From VRUE01 sp963796705 (GTDB lineage Bacteria; Actinomycetota; Thermoleophilia; Solirubrobacterales; 70-9), in contig CAWCMK010000004.1 in assembly GCA_963796705.1 (NCBI GenBank), positions 806,001-870,000 on the forward strand: 64,000 nt of DNA. Reading direction: 5' to 3'. The notes below the pieces were generated by a model. That model was given only the letters and a program-made list of their open reading frames with translations, did not search any database and was not told the DNA's origin. The position numbers and the translations under genes are program-made. Positions within the stretch are counted from its first letter, which is position 1, and the number at the start of each line of letters is the position of its first letter. Of the stretch, positions 15,755 to 23,230 are shown piece by piece.

Positions 15755-16633
15755 ATGAGGCTCTGCCGATTCTCCGACGAGGGCGAGGTGAAACTGGGGC
15801 GTATCGTCGAGGACCGAGTCTTTGACCTCAGCGCCACCGGACTACCGGCCGAACCGGCCGCGGCCCTCGATGTCGCGGGGGGTGTCGAGAGCCTCGCGAC
15901 CGCGCTCCCAGAGCCGGATGGTGGGCGGCCGCTGGATGAGGTCCGGCTGCTCAGCCCGGCGCGACCGCGTAAGTACCTGGCGATCGCTCTCAACTACGCC
16001 GACCACATCGCCGAGAGCGGCCTCCAGGCACCCGAGGTGCCAACCTTCTTCAACAAGCAGGTGAGCTGCGTCGTCGGCCCCGGCGCCGGGGTGCACATGC
16101 CGAGGGTTTCAGACAAGCTCGACTACGAGGGGGAGCTCGCGGTCGTGATCGGCCGCCGCTGCCGCCACGTCGGGCCCGGGGACGCCGAGGGGGTGATCGC
16201 CGGCTACACGATCGCCAACGACATCTCAGTTCGCGATTGGCAGATGCGGGCGATGACGATGACGATCGGCAAGTCCTTCGACACCCACGGGCCGCTCGGC
16301 CCCTGGCTTGTGACCCCGGAGGAGCTCGGCGACCCCCAGACCCTTGGGATCCGAACCTTCGTCAACGACGAGCGGCGCCAGGACGGCAGTACGGCGGAGA
16401 TGGTCTTCGGCTGCTTCGAACAGGTCGCGCATCTCTCGGAAGCCTTCACGCTCGAGCCGGGCGACGTGATCGCCACCGGCACGCCGGCGGGAGTCGGCTC
16501 CGCCTATGAGCCGTTCCCGGAGGGATTTCTCAAGGTCGGGGACACCGTTCGGATCCAGATCGACGGCATCGGCGAGCTGCGCAACACCGTCATTGCCGAG
16601 CCCCAAGGCTATCTCGCCGGTGAGGAGGGCTGA
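15755..16633 (+). CDS. Fumarylacetoacetate hydrolase family protein
   Basis: 292 aa. FAH-fold enzyme that cleaves or decarboxylates 2,4-dioxo or 2-oxo-ene acids of aromatic degradation. Motifs: LNYADHIAESG, VVGPGAGVHMP, DYEGELAVVIG (metal-binding acidic residues), GYTIANDISVRDWQ, KSFDTHGPLGPWL and GDVIATGTPAGVG. The N-terminal extension of about 70 residues is the usual DUF2437-like cap. Its TGA shares a base with the next ATG (TGATG). Confidence 0.9.
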   Translation: MRLCRFSDEGEVKLGRIVEDRVFDLSATGLPAEPAAALDVAGGVESLATALPEPDGGRPLDEVRLLSPARPRKYLAIALNYADHIAESGLQAPEVPTFFNKQVSCVVGPGAGVHMPRVSDKLDYEGELAVVIGRRCRHVGPGDAEGVIAGYTIANDISVRDWQMRAMTMTIGKSFDTHGPLGPWLVTPEELGDPQTLGIRTFVNDERRQDGSTAEMVFGCFEQVAHLSEAFTLEPGDVIATGTPAGVGSAYEPFPEGFLKVGDTVRIQIDGIGELRNTVIAEPQGYLAGEEG

Positions 16634-17070
16634 TGCTCTCCTGGCTGGGCGGGATGATGATCGGCCGCGACATGGCGAGCCTGCGCCGCGGCGACCTGAG
16701 GCCGCTGCTGAGGTTGGACGCTGAGGACGTCCGCTTCCGATTCCCGGGGGACAGCTCCTTCGCCGCCGAAATCGAGGGCAAGGAGGAGCACGAGCGTTGG
16801 CTGCGGCGCTTCGTCGAGATCGGGCTTCAGATCTATCCCGACAAGGTCATCGTCCAGGGCTTCCCCTGGAGGATGACGGTCTGCGTGCGCGGCACGATTC
16901 ACCTCGACACCCCGGAGGCCGGACGGGTCTATGAGAACCGCTACGTGCTGTGGGGGCGCATCGCCTGGGGCAGGCTGCGCGAGTACGAGGTCTACGAGGA
17001 CACGCAGCGCAGCAAGGCCCTTGACGAATACCTAAGCGAGGAGCTCGATCAACCCCCGGGCAACCAGTAG
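16633..17070 (+). CDS. NTF2-like (SnoaL-type) protein
   Basis: 145 aa, coupled by one base to the FAH gene. The pattern (LRRGDLRPLLRLDAEDVRF, then KEEHERWLRRFVEIG and a late REYEVYEDTQRS) fits the NTF2-like fold. No catalytic residues can be assigned. Its last 39 nt overlap the 3' end of the oppositely oriented GAP-family gene. Confidence 0.7.
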   Translation: MLSWLGGMMIGRDMASLRRGDLRPLLRLDAEDVRFRFPGDSSFAAEIEGKEEHERWLRRFVEIGLQIYPDKVIVQGFPWRMTVCVRGTIHLDTPEAGRVYENRYVLWGRIAWGRLREYEVYEDTQRSKALDEYLSEELDQPPGNQ

Positions 17071-17745
17071 GCAACCGAGCACCGCGGCGAGGATCATCGC
17101 CGCCCGCATACCGTTGCGAGACAGCCAGGACTTGAAGCCGGCGACGGCCTCGGCGGTGCGCTCGGGCGCGATCGCGTAGCCCAGCAGAGGCACCTCGAGC
17201 AGCAGCTGCTGCATGACAACGAAGGCGAGAACGATCAGCGCCGTCGGGACCACCGCGTAATCGAGCTTAGCCGTGCGATCCAGCGCCGTCAGGTAGGAGA
17301 CGCCGGGGAAGGAGAGCACGACGCCAACCGCAAAGGTGACCCGCGCCGAGCCCCGCCCGAGCAGTCGCTCCGACCAGGGAGTCTTCTCCCCGCCCCGCTC
17401 CGCCTTCCTCTCCTTGCGCCGTCGCCGACGCTCGCGCAGCGGTTCTGCTCGGCTGCCGCCGAGCACATAGGCGACGATCAGCGCGATCACCCCGAGGACA
17501 ATGTCCTCGATCGGGCTCAGGGTCCGCTTGGTCGTGGAGACGCTGCTCGAGTCGTGCAACGAGAAGACGATCAGCATCCCGCACGAGATGCTGGTCAGGT
17601 AGGCCCCCATCAGGTAGCCGAACATCAGCCGCTTCGGGCTGGGCAGCAGCAGCATCACCGTCACCGCCGCCAGCAGGGTCGGGTTGACCATCGCCAGGAG
17701 CGAGAGCAGGAAGATGCTGAGCAGGTCGCCCACGGTGGCGCACAT
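17032..17745 (-). CDS. GAP family (Sap, sulfolipid-addressing-like) membrane protein
   Basis: 237 aa with six hydrophobic segments and a cytoplasmic Arg/Lys-rich loop (ERRRRRKERKAERGGEK). The opening LLSIFLLSLLAMVNPTLLAAVTVMLLL and SFPGVSYLTALDR match the actinobacterial GAP/Sap family, linked in mycobacteria to glycolipid or sulfolipid transport. Divergent from the VOC gene; convergent and overlapping with the NTF2-like gene. Confidence 0.8.
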   Translation of the reverse strand: MCATVGDLLSIFLLSLLAMVNPTLLAAVTVMLLLPSPKRLMFGYLMGAYLTSISCGMLIVFSLHDSSSVSTTKRTLSPIEDIVLGVIALIVAYVLGGSRAEPLRERRRRRKERKAERGGEKTPWSERLLGRGSARVTFAVGVVLSFPGVSYLTALDRTAKLDYAVVPTALIVLAFVVMQQLLLEVPLLGYAIAPERTAEAVAGFKSWLSRNGMRAAMILAAVLGCLLVARGLIELLA

Positions 17746-17767
17746 TCTTACCGGTCACAATGGCCAT

Positions 17768-18187
17768 GTGAAGCAGCGTGTCAGCCTCATCACCCTCGGC
17801 GTCCGCGATCTCGCGCGCGCGCGGAGCTTCTACGAGAAGCTCGGCTGGCGGACCGGAGCACAACCGGGAGAGGACGTCGTCTTCTTCCAGGCCGGCAACA
17901 TGGTGGTGGCGCTCTGGGAGCGATCGAAGCTGGCCGCCGAGAGCGGCATGCGGGACGCCGGCGGCTGGGGCGCCGTCAGCCTCGCCCTCAACCTCGGCTC
18001 GCCCGAGGAGGTCGACGAGGTGTTCACCGAGGTGCGCGCCGCCGGTGCTGAGATCACCCGCGAGCCCGCCACGACCTTTTGGGGGGGCTACAGCGGTGTC
18101 TTCGTAGATCCCGAGGGCCACCCATGGGAGGTGGCCCACAACCCCCATTGGACGATCACCGAGGACGGCGGCGTCAGCCTTGGCTGA
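17768..18187 (+). CDS. VOC (glyoxalase/bleomycin-resistance) family protein
   Basis: 139 aa from GTG 17768 (VKQRVSLITLGVRDLARARSFYEKLGW), a standard VOC opening; upstream codons are not conserved-looking. Ends with GYSGVFVDPEGHPWEVAHNP, carrying the metal/substrate Glu position. Substrate unknown. Overlaps the next gene by 8 nt. Confidence 0.85.
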   Translation: MKQRVSLITLGVRDLARARSFYEKLGWRTGAQPGEDVVFFQAGNMVVALWERSKLAAESGMRDAGGWGAVSLALNLGSPEEVDEVFTEVRAAGAEITREPATTFWGGYSGVFVDPEGHPWEVAHNPHWTITEDGGVSLG

Positions 18188-18974
18188 GAGCTCGGGGTGC
18201 GCCCACCTCAACCTCATCGAGAGCTCGCGACGGCTCTCGGAGCTTGACCCGGGAACGGTCCTTGACAAGGGCGAGGGGTGGCTGTTTGCCGCCGGCAGCC
18301 TCGAGCATCCGGTGGTCGCCAACACCGCCTTTCGCAGTGATGACGGGCTCGACGCCGAGGCGCTGCTGGCCCGGGCGCGCGAGTTCTTCGGGGCCCGCGG
18401 ACGTGGCTTTGCGCTGTGGGTTCGGATCGGGGTTCGGGCCGACGAGGACCTGCTCGCCGCCGCCGGCAGGGCCGGCCTGACGGGGGTTTACGAGATGCCG
18501 GAGATGATCCTCGCCGCTCGTGCCGAGGAGCCGGCCCTGCCGGCCGGGGCCGAGCTGCGGCGGGTCGCAAGCGGCGAGGAGCTCGACGTCTACTGGGATG
18601 TGGCCGCCGCCGCCTACGCGAGTCTCGGCTTCCCGGCCGAGCTGTTCGAGGCGAATCGCGGCTCGCGGGCGCTGCTCGAGGACCCCGGCGCCGCCGCCTT
18701 CCTCGCCCTGCTCGACGAGGAGCCGGTGGCGATCGCGATGACCATCGTCAGCCACGGCGTCGCCGGGGTCTACTGGGTCGGCACGCTGGAGCGCGCCCGC
18801 GGCGCTGGCCTGGGTCGCGCGGTGACGGCCGCGGCGACGAACGCTGGCTTCGAGCTCGGCGGCAAGGTCGCCTCGCTGCAGGCCTCACATATGGGCCGGC
18901 CGATATATGAAGCGATGGGTTACGAGACGATCCACGACTACCGGCTGTTGCTCTCTCCGGCGCCCGTGTCCTAG
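18180..18974 (+). CDS. GNAT family N-acetyltransferase
   Basis: 264 aa from TTG 18180. The C-terminal half is a GNAT domain: VYWVGTLERARGAGLGRAVT holds the acetyl-CoA pyrophosphate loop (RGAGLG) and MGRPIYEAMGYETIHDY is the usual last strand-helix. The N-terminal 120 residues are a second, degenerate GNAT-like half. Acceptor unknown. Confidence 0.85.
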   Translation: MAESSGCAHLNLIESSRRLSELDPGTVLDKGEGWLFAAGSLEHPVVANTAFRSDDGLDAEALLARAREFFGARGRGFALWVRIGVRADEDLLAAAGRAGLTGVYEMPEMILAARAEEPALPAGAELRRVASGEELDVYWDVAAAAYASLGFPAELFEANRGSRALLEDPGAAAFLALLDEEPVAIAMTIVSHGVAGVYWVGTLERARGAGLGRAVTAAATNAGFELGGKVASLQASHMGRPIYEAMGYETIHDYRLLLSPAPVS

Positions 18975-19327
18975 TTCCCCTCGATCACGTCCAGGCGCAG
19001 GATCAGCCCTTCCTCGATTCGGAATCGATGGGTCACGGTCGCTTTCGATAGAAGTTCACCGCTCCTGGCGTCCTCGACGATCTGCTCGACGCTGACCTCG
19101 ACGGAGCCGTCCCCCACTTCGGTGAAACCGCGCGGCTCAACCCGGCTGGAGATCACCGCGAACTGCCGCTCCCAATATGCGGCGACGGCCTCCCGGCCGC
19201 GGAGGCGTCCTCCCTCCCAGGCGTTGGGCCATTCGACCTCCGGGTGCAGCGTCGCCACGACGGCCGCGACGTCGCGCTCGTTGAAGGCGCGGTAGGTGCG
19301 CCGCAGCAGGTCCTCTTCGGCGCCCAA
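18971..19327 (-). CDS. NTF2-like (SnoaL-type) protein
   Basis: 118 aa. LLRRTYRAFNERDVAAVVATLHPEVEW is a classic SnoaL N-terminus and RLRGREAVAAYWERQF the next conserved block. TTG start three nt after the DUF4389 stop, so the two are one operon. Its end overlaps the GNAT gene by 4 nt. Confidence 0.8.
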   Translation of the reverse strand: MGAEEDLLRRTYRAFNERDVAAVVATLHPEVEWPNAWEGGRLRGREAVAAYWERQFAVISSRVEPRGFTEVGDGSVEVSVEQIVEDARSGELLSKATVTHRFRIEEGLILRLDVIEGN

Positions 19328-19330
19328 CGC

Positions 19331-19984
19331 TCAGGGCCGCAGGCTGAAGGGCGGGTAGCGATCGGTGATCAGCGTGAAGGCATAACCGGCGACCCGGTTT
19401 GACCAGCGGTGCACCCCTTCGACGTAATCGAAGATCCCCCGTGGGTAGCGACCCGTGAAGAGGATCGCGAACCAGGCGCCGATCACCGCGAAGAAGGCGC
19501 CGATGTAGAGGACCACGAGCACGACGTAGTGAGGGATCGCGAGGAACCACTTGACGATCGGCATCCCCCTGTGGAGCTCATTCGGGACGTCCGGATAGGG
19601 AAAATCAAGGCGCACCGCCTGCTGCTCGTCGGTGGACGGGTAGGTGTCGTCCATCAGGGCCAGGTAGATCGAGATGCGGTTGCCGAAGCGCAGAACTTCG
19701 AGGTTCCACTCATACCACCAGCGCGGGTACTTCTCCCGGAAGATGATCATCAGGGCCGTGGGGACGAACACCAGCGCACCTCCTCCGCCCAGATAGAAAT
19801 AGGCGTGGCCCCACTGCAGGGAGCTATGGGAGAGGAAGGCGGCGACGATCGCTATCGGGATCACCATGAAGATCCGGAAGAAGGTCGTTAGCCGGTCCAA
19901 TTCCCTGTCGGGGTACTCGACCGAGAAGCTCACCGGGTAGCCGGTCGGTTCCATCGTTCCTCCTATGTCGGGTCCGGTGCTCAT
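19331..19984 (-). CDS. DUF4389 membrane protein
   Basis: 217 aa. Three or four hydrophobic segments; PVSFSVEYPDRELDRLTTFFR, PRWWYEWNLEVLRFGNRI and FTGRYPRGIFDYVEGVHRWSNRV are the DUF4389 hallmarks. ATG preceded by GGGGAGAAC. Function of the family is unknown; it is common in actinobacteria. Confidence 0.85.
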   Translation of the reverse strand: MSTGPDIGGTMEPTGYPVSFSVEYPDRELDRLTTFFRIFMVIPIAIVAAFLSHSSLQWGHAYFYLGGGGALVFVPTALMIIFREKYPRWWYEWNLEVLRFGNRISIYLALMDDTYPSTDEQQAVRLDFPYPDVPNELHRGMPIVKWFLAIPHYVVLVVLYIGAFFAVIGAWFAILFTGRYPRGIFDYVEGVHRWSNRVAGYAFTLITDRYPPFSLRP

Positions 19985-20079
19985 GTTCTCCCCACACCGA
20001 CTGGCCGGTCAACCAGGGCCGCACGATTCCATGTAGCCTCCCGGACCGATTTCACGACCACTAAGGAGAGCGCATACCG

Positions 20080-20910
20080 ATGGGACTTCTCGATGGGAAA
20101 GCGGCGATCGTCACCGGGTCGGCGCGGGGGATCGGCCGGGCGACCGCTGAGCTGTTCGCCAGCGAGGGCGCCAAGGTGCTGATCAACGACCTCGACGCCG
20201 ACGTCGCCGAGCAGGCGGGAGGGGAGATCTCGGGCGAAACCGCGGTCCATGCTGGCGACCTGACCAAACCCGACGCAGCCGATCAGCTCGTCGCCGCCGC
20301 GGTCGACGCGTTCGGCGCCGTCGACATCGTCGTCAACAACGCCGGCTACACCTGGGACGGCGTCATCCATCGGATGAGCGACGAGCAGTTCCAGGCGATG
20401 CTCGACATCCACACGGTCGTGCCGTTTCGCGTGGCCCGCGCCCTCGCCCCCCACTGGCGCGAGGCGGCCAAGGCCGAGCGCGGCGAAGACAAGGAGGTCT
20501 TCCGCAAGATCGTCAACGTCTCCTCGATCTCGGGGACGATGGGCAATGCCGGCCAGGTCAATTACTCGGCCGCCAAGGCCGGGGTCGTCGGGCTGACGAA
20601 AACCCTGGCCAAGGAGTGGGGGCAGTTCAAGGTCAACGTCAACGCCGTCGCCTTCGGTTTCGTGGAGACGCGCCTCACCGCCGCCAAGGAGGAGGGCGGT
20701 GAGATGACCTCGCCGACGGGCGAGAAGATCGAGCTCGGGATCCCCGAGCAGATGCGGGCGATGGCCTCCGCGATCATCCCGCTGGGCCGTCCGGCGAGCC
20801 CCGATGAGGCCGCCGGACCGGTGCTCTTCCTCTGTTCGGGGCTCGCCAACTACGTTCACGGCCAGGTGCTGAACGTGACCGGTGGGCAATTCGGGGGGAT
20901 GTACACCTGA
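20080..20910 (+). CDS. SDR family NAD(P)-dependent oxidoreductase (FabG-like)
   Basis: 276 aa classical SDR: TGSARGIGRA cofactor loop (12-21), NNAG (86-89), Ser149, Tyr162 and Lys166 (NYSAAKAG). An insert EAAKAERGEDKEV precedes the catalytic Ser strand, as in actinobacterial 3-oxoacyl-ACP/CoA reductase-like SDRs. The RBS is AAGGAGAG. The stop overlaps a CTG that probably starts the next gene. Confidence 0.88.
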   Translation: MGLLDGKAAIVTGSARGIGRATAELFASEGAKVLINDLDADVAEQAGGEISGETAVHAGDLTKPDAADQLVAAAVDAFGAVDIVVNNAGYTWDGVIHRMSDEQFQAMLDIHTVVPFRVARALAPHWREAAKAERGEDKEVFRKIVNVSSISGTMGNAGQVNYSAAKAGVVGLTKTLAKEWGQFKVNVNAVAFGFVETRLTAAKEEGGEMTSPTGEKIELGIPEQMRAMASAIIPLGRPASPDEAAGPVLFLCSGLANYVHGQVLNVTGGQFGGMYT

Positions 20911-21371
20911 GCGAGGGAACGCCCCGCTATCTCGACCTCGCCGACCGGCTATGGCCCATCACCCGTCGGGTGATGGGCCTGCATACCCTGGTCTACCGTG
21001 CCACCGGAGGCCGGATCGGGCACACCGGTCCCGGTTTCCCGACGATGCTGCTGTTAGATCACGTCGGGGCAAAGAGCGCTCAGAGACGGACCTCGCCGCT
21101 GCTCTATTTCCGGGACGGCGAGGACGTGGTTCTGGTCGCGTCCAAGGGTGGCTACCCCAAGCACCCCGCCTGGTACCACAACCTGATGGTCAATCCCGAC
21201 ACCACGGTGCAGATCAAATCCGAGCGCCTAAGGGTCCACGCCCGTCGGGCGACCCCAGCCGAGCGAGAGCGCCTCTGGCCGCTCGCGGTGAAGCAGTATG
21301 GGGGCTACGCCGACTACCAGGCACGCAGCAGGGGGCGCGAAATCCCGCTCGTCATCCTCGAGCCGCGCTAA
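20907..21371 (+). CDS. Nitroreductase-family deazaflavin-dependent oxidoreductase, possibly CTG-initiated
   Basis: 154 aa counted from CTG 20907. The Ddn/F420H2-type split-barrel signature is clear: LYRATGGRIG-like start, LLDHVGAKSAQRRTSPLLYF, VLVASKGGYPKHPAWYHNL and ARRATPAERERLWPLAV. Family members bind F420 or FMN. ATG 20970 or GTG 20967 would remove the N-terminal helix that normally precedes the YRxTGG motif; CTG 20907, overlapping the SDR stop as CTGA, restores it (MSEGTPRYLDLADRLWPITR). Confidence 0.82.
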   Translation: MSEGTPRYLDLADRLWPITRRVMGLHTLVYRATGGRIGHTGPGFPTMLLLDHVGAKSAQRRTSPLLYFRDGEDVVLVASKGGYPKHPAWYHNLMVNPDTTVQIKSERLRVHARRATPAERERLWPLAVKQYGGYADYQARSRGREIPLVILEPR

Positions 21372-21402
21372 CCCCCAAACCCACCCGACACGAACACCGT
21401 AA

Positions 21403-22257
21403 TTACTTCGGGCGGCGCTCCTCGGCGATCGGGGAGCCGCCCTCATCGGAGATCGCAGCCGGCGGCCAGGGGCCGACCCAGTTGTCACGACCGCCGTCGA
21501 TCGTGATCGTCGTCCCGGAAAAGAAGTCGCCCGCCGGCGAGGCGAGATAGGCAATCAACCAGGCCATCTCCTCCGAGCGCCCGGCGCGCCCGATCGGGAT
21601 CGAGCGCTCGAGGTTCTCGACGACCACCCGCGGGTACTTCGTCATCAGGGTCTCGGTCTTGAACTGGCCGGCGGCCACGGCGCAGGTCTTGATCCCGAAG
21701 CGCGCCCACTCGGTGGCCAGGGTCCGCATCATGTTCTCCACCGCGGCGCGGGCGGCACCTGAGTGAACCATCCCGGGCATCCCGTTGTGGGGGGAGAGGG
21801 TGACGCTCAGAACCTTGCCAGATCCCTGCGGGATGAAGGCCTTGGTAGCCGCCGCGTGGGTCATCAGCCAGGTGCCCTGCACGTTCAGCTCGATGACCGT
21901 TCGAAAGCCTTTCGGGGTGATCGCCTCGGCCGGGCTGAGGAACTGGCCGCCAGCGTTGTTGATGAGAACGTCGAGCCGCCCGTGGCGCTCCAGAAGCCGG
22001 TCGAAGAATGCGCCCACTGCCTCCTCCTCGCGGATGTCGAGGGTCTCGTGCTCGAAGCTCCCAGCAAGGCCCGCCGCCCGCTCTGCGGTCTCGGCCAGCG
22101 GCTCCTCGCGACGCCCGCATCCGAGGACCGCAGCACCCAGCCGGCATAGCTCGAGCGCCGTCTCCCGCCCCAGACCGGAGCCGGCGCCGGAGACGACGCA
22201 GACCTGCCTGGCGAGCAGGTCGGGCTTGAAGATGCGCGATTGGGAGGCTTCCACCAC
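21403..22257 (-). CDS. SDR family protein, 2,4-dienoyl-CoA reductase-like
   Basis: 284 aa. SGAGSGLGRE (23-32) binds NADP(H) and LINNAGGQF is present. The usual YxxxK is replaced: the Tyr position is Ser166 and the Lys is Arg170 (HSGAARAAVENM), a region that resembles 2,4-dienoyl-CoA reductases, where that Tyr is also absent but the Lys is kept. An acyl-CoA substrate is therefore likely; the Lys-to-Arg change could alter or reduce activity. GTG start. Confidence 0.82.
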   Translation of the reverse strand: MVEASQSRIFKPDLLARQVCVVSGAGSGLGRETALELCRLGAAVLGCGRREEPLAETAERAAGLAGSFEHETLDIREEEAVGAFFDRLLERHGRLDVLINNAGGQFLSPAEAITPKGFRTVIELNVQGTWLMTHAAATKAFIPQGSGKVLSVTLSPHNGMPGMVHSGAARAAVENMMRTLATEWARFGIKTCAVAAGQFKTETLMTKYPRVVVENLERSIPIGRAGRSEEMAWLIAYLASPAGDFFSGTTITIDGGRDNWVGPWPPAAISDEGGSPIAEERRPK

Positions 22258-22292
22258 TGCATCGGCAAGCCTATAGACGGGCCCGCCACAGG

Positions 22293-22298
22293 TAATGT
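22293..22298 (+). promoter_or_regulatory. -10 element of the MBL gene (leaderless type)
   Basis: TAATGT, 9 nt before ATG 22308, in the 50-nt divergent gap. Confidence 0.4.
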
Positions 22299-22307
22299 GA
22301 GAGCGCG

Positions 22308-23216
22308 ATGAAGGTGCGTGTGGAGGCGAAACCGCTGCATGAGCCGCTCGCCGGGGGAACGCCCGGGGCGACGGTCAGCGTCGAGCCGATGATCGCCGGC
22401 CAGGTGCACTGGTCGCGCCAGCTGATGGAAAGCCCCGGGGGTCCCCTGCTGACCTTAAAGCTGGTCCGCGCCCTGCTCAGCAGGCGAGCGGCCGTCGAGA
22501 TTCCCTGTCCCGCTTTCCTGCTGCGCCACCCGAGCGCCGGAGCGATCCTCATCGATACCGGGCTACACCCCTCGATCGCCAGCGACCCGGCCGAGAACCT
22601 CGGCCGCCTCGCCGCCCGATCCGCAAAGCCGACTCTGCAACCCGGCGCCGACGTCGCGGGGCAGCTGCGCGCCAAGGGACTCGACCCGGCTGAGGTCCCG
22701 ATTGTCGTGATGACGCACATGCACCTCGACCACACCTCGGCGATCTCCGAATTCCCGGAGTCGACCTTCGTCCTCAGCGAGGCGGAGTGGCGCGCCGCGA
22801 CCCACCGGCCGCGGTTGATCGACGGCTATCGCCCCAAGCACTACGACTACGCATTCGATTTCCGCACCGTCGACTTCGACCGCGGCGAGATCGAGTCCTA
22901 CTCGAGCTTCGCGCGAACCTTTGATCTGCTCGGCGACGGCTCGGTGCGCCTCGCCTACACGCCGGGGCACTCGGCCGGCCACATCTGCGTGATCGCGCGG
23001 CTCAAAGAGCGTGACTTCGTGATCGGCGGCGACGCCGTCTACACCGAGGCGCAGCTGCGCGGCGACGCGCCCCTCGCCCCCCGCCCCGCCGACGCCCACA
23101 ACCTGCGGCGCTCGCTGCAGGAGCTGAGGCTCTTCGCCAGGGAGTTCCCCGACGCGATCGTCACCCCGGGCCATGACCCGGAGTTCTACTCCCGGCTCGA
23201 CGAGCGCTTCGAGTAG
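22308..23216 (+). CDS. MBL-fold metallohydrolase, N-acyl-homoserine-lactonase-like
   Basis: 302 aa. The metal site THMHLDHT supplies H137, H139, D141 and H142; YTPGHSAGHICV and GGDAVYT give the remaining ligands. The order and spacing resemble AiiA/AttM-type lactonases and related lactone or ester hydrolases. Substrate is inferred only from family; no quorum-sensing genes are nearby. Convergent with the MMPL gene; a 6-bp stem (23217-23222 with 23235-23240) sits at the join. Confidence 0.82.
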   Translation: MKVRVEAKPLHEPLAGGTPGATVSVEPMIAGQVHWSRQLMESPGGPLLTLKLVRALLSRRAAVEIPCPAFLLRHPSAGAILIDTGLHPSIASDPAENLGRLAARSAKPTLQPGADVAGQLRAKGLDPAEVPIVVMTHMHLDHTSAISEFPESTFVLSEAEWRAATHRPRLIDGYRPKHYDYAFDFRTVDFDRGEIESYSSFARTFDLLGDGSVRLAYTPGHSAGHICVIARLKERDFVIGGDAVYTEAQLRGDAPLAPRPADAHNLRRSLQELRLFAREFPDAIVTPGHDPEFYSRLDERFE

Positions 23217-23230
23217 CAGCGCGGGGCGGC

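Noticed and set aside
22308..23216. Quorum-quenching lactonase as a firm call
   Set aside because: The metal site fits, but many MBL lactone and ester hydrolases share it and no signalling genes are nearby.
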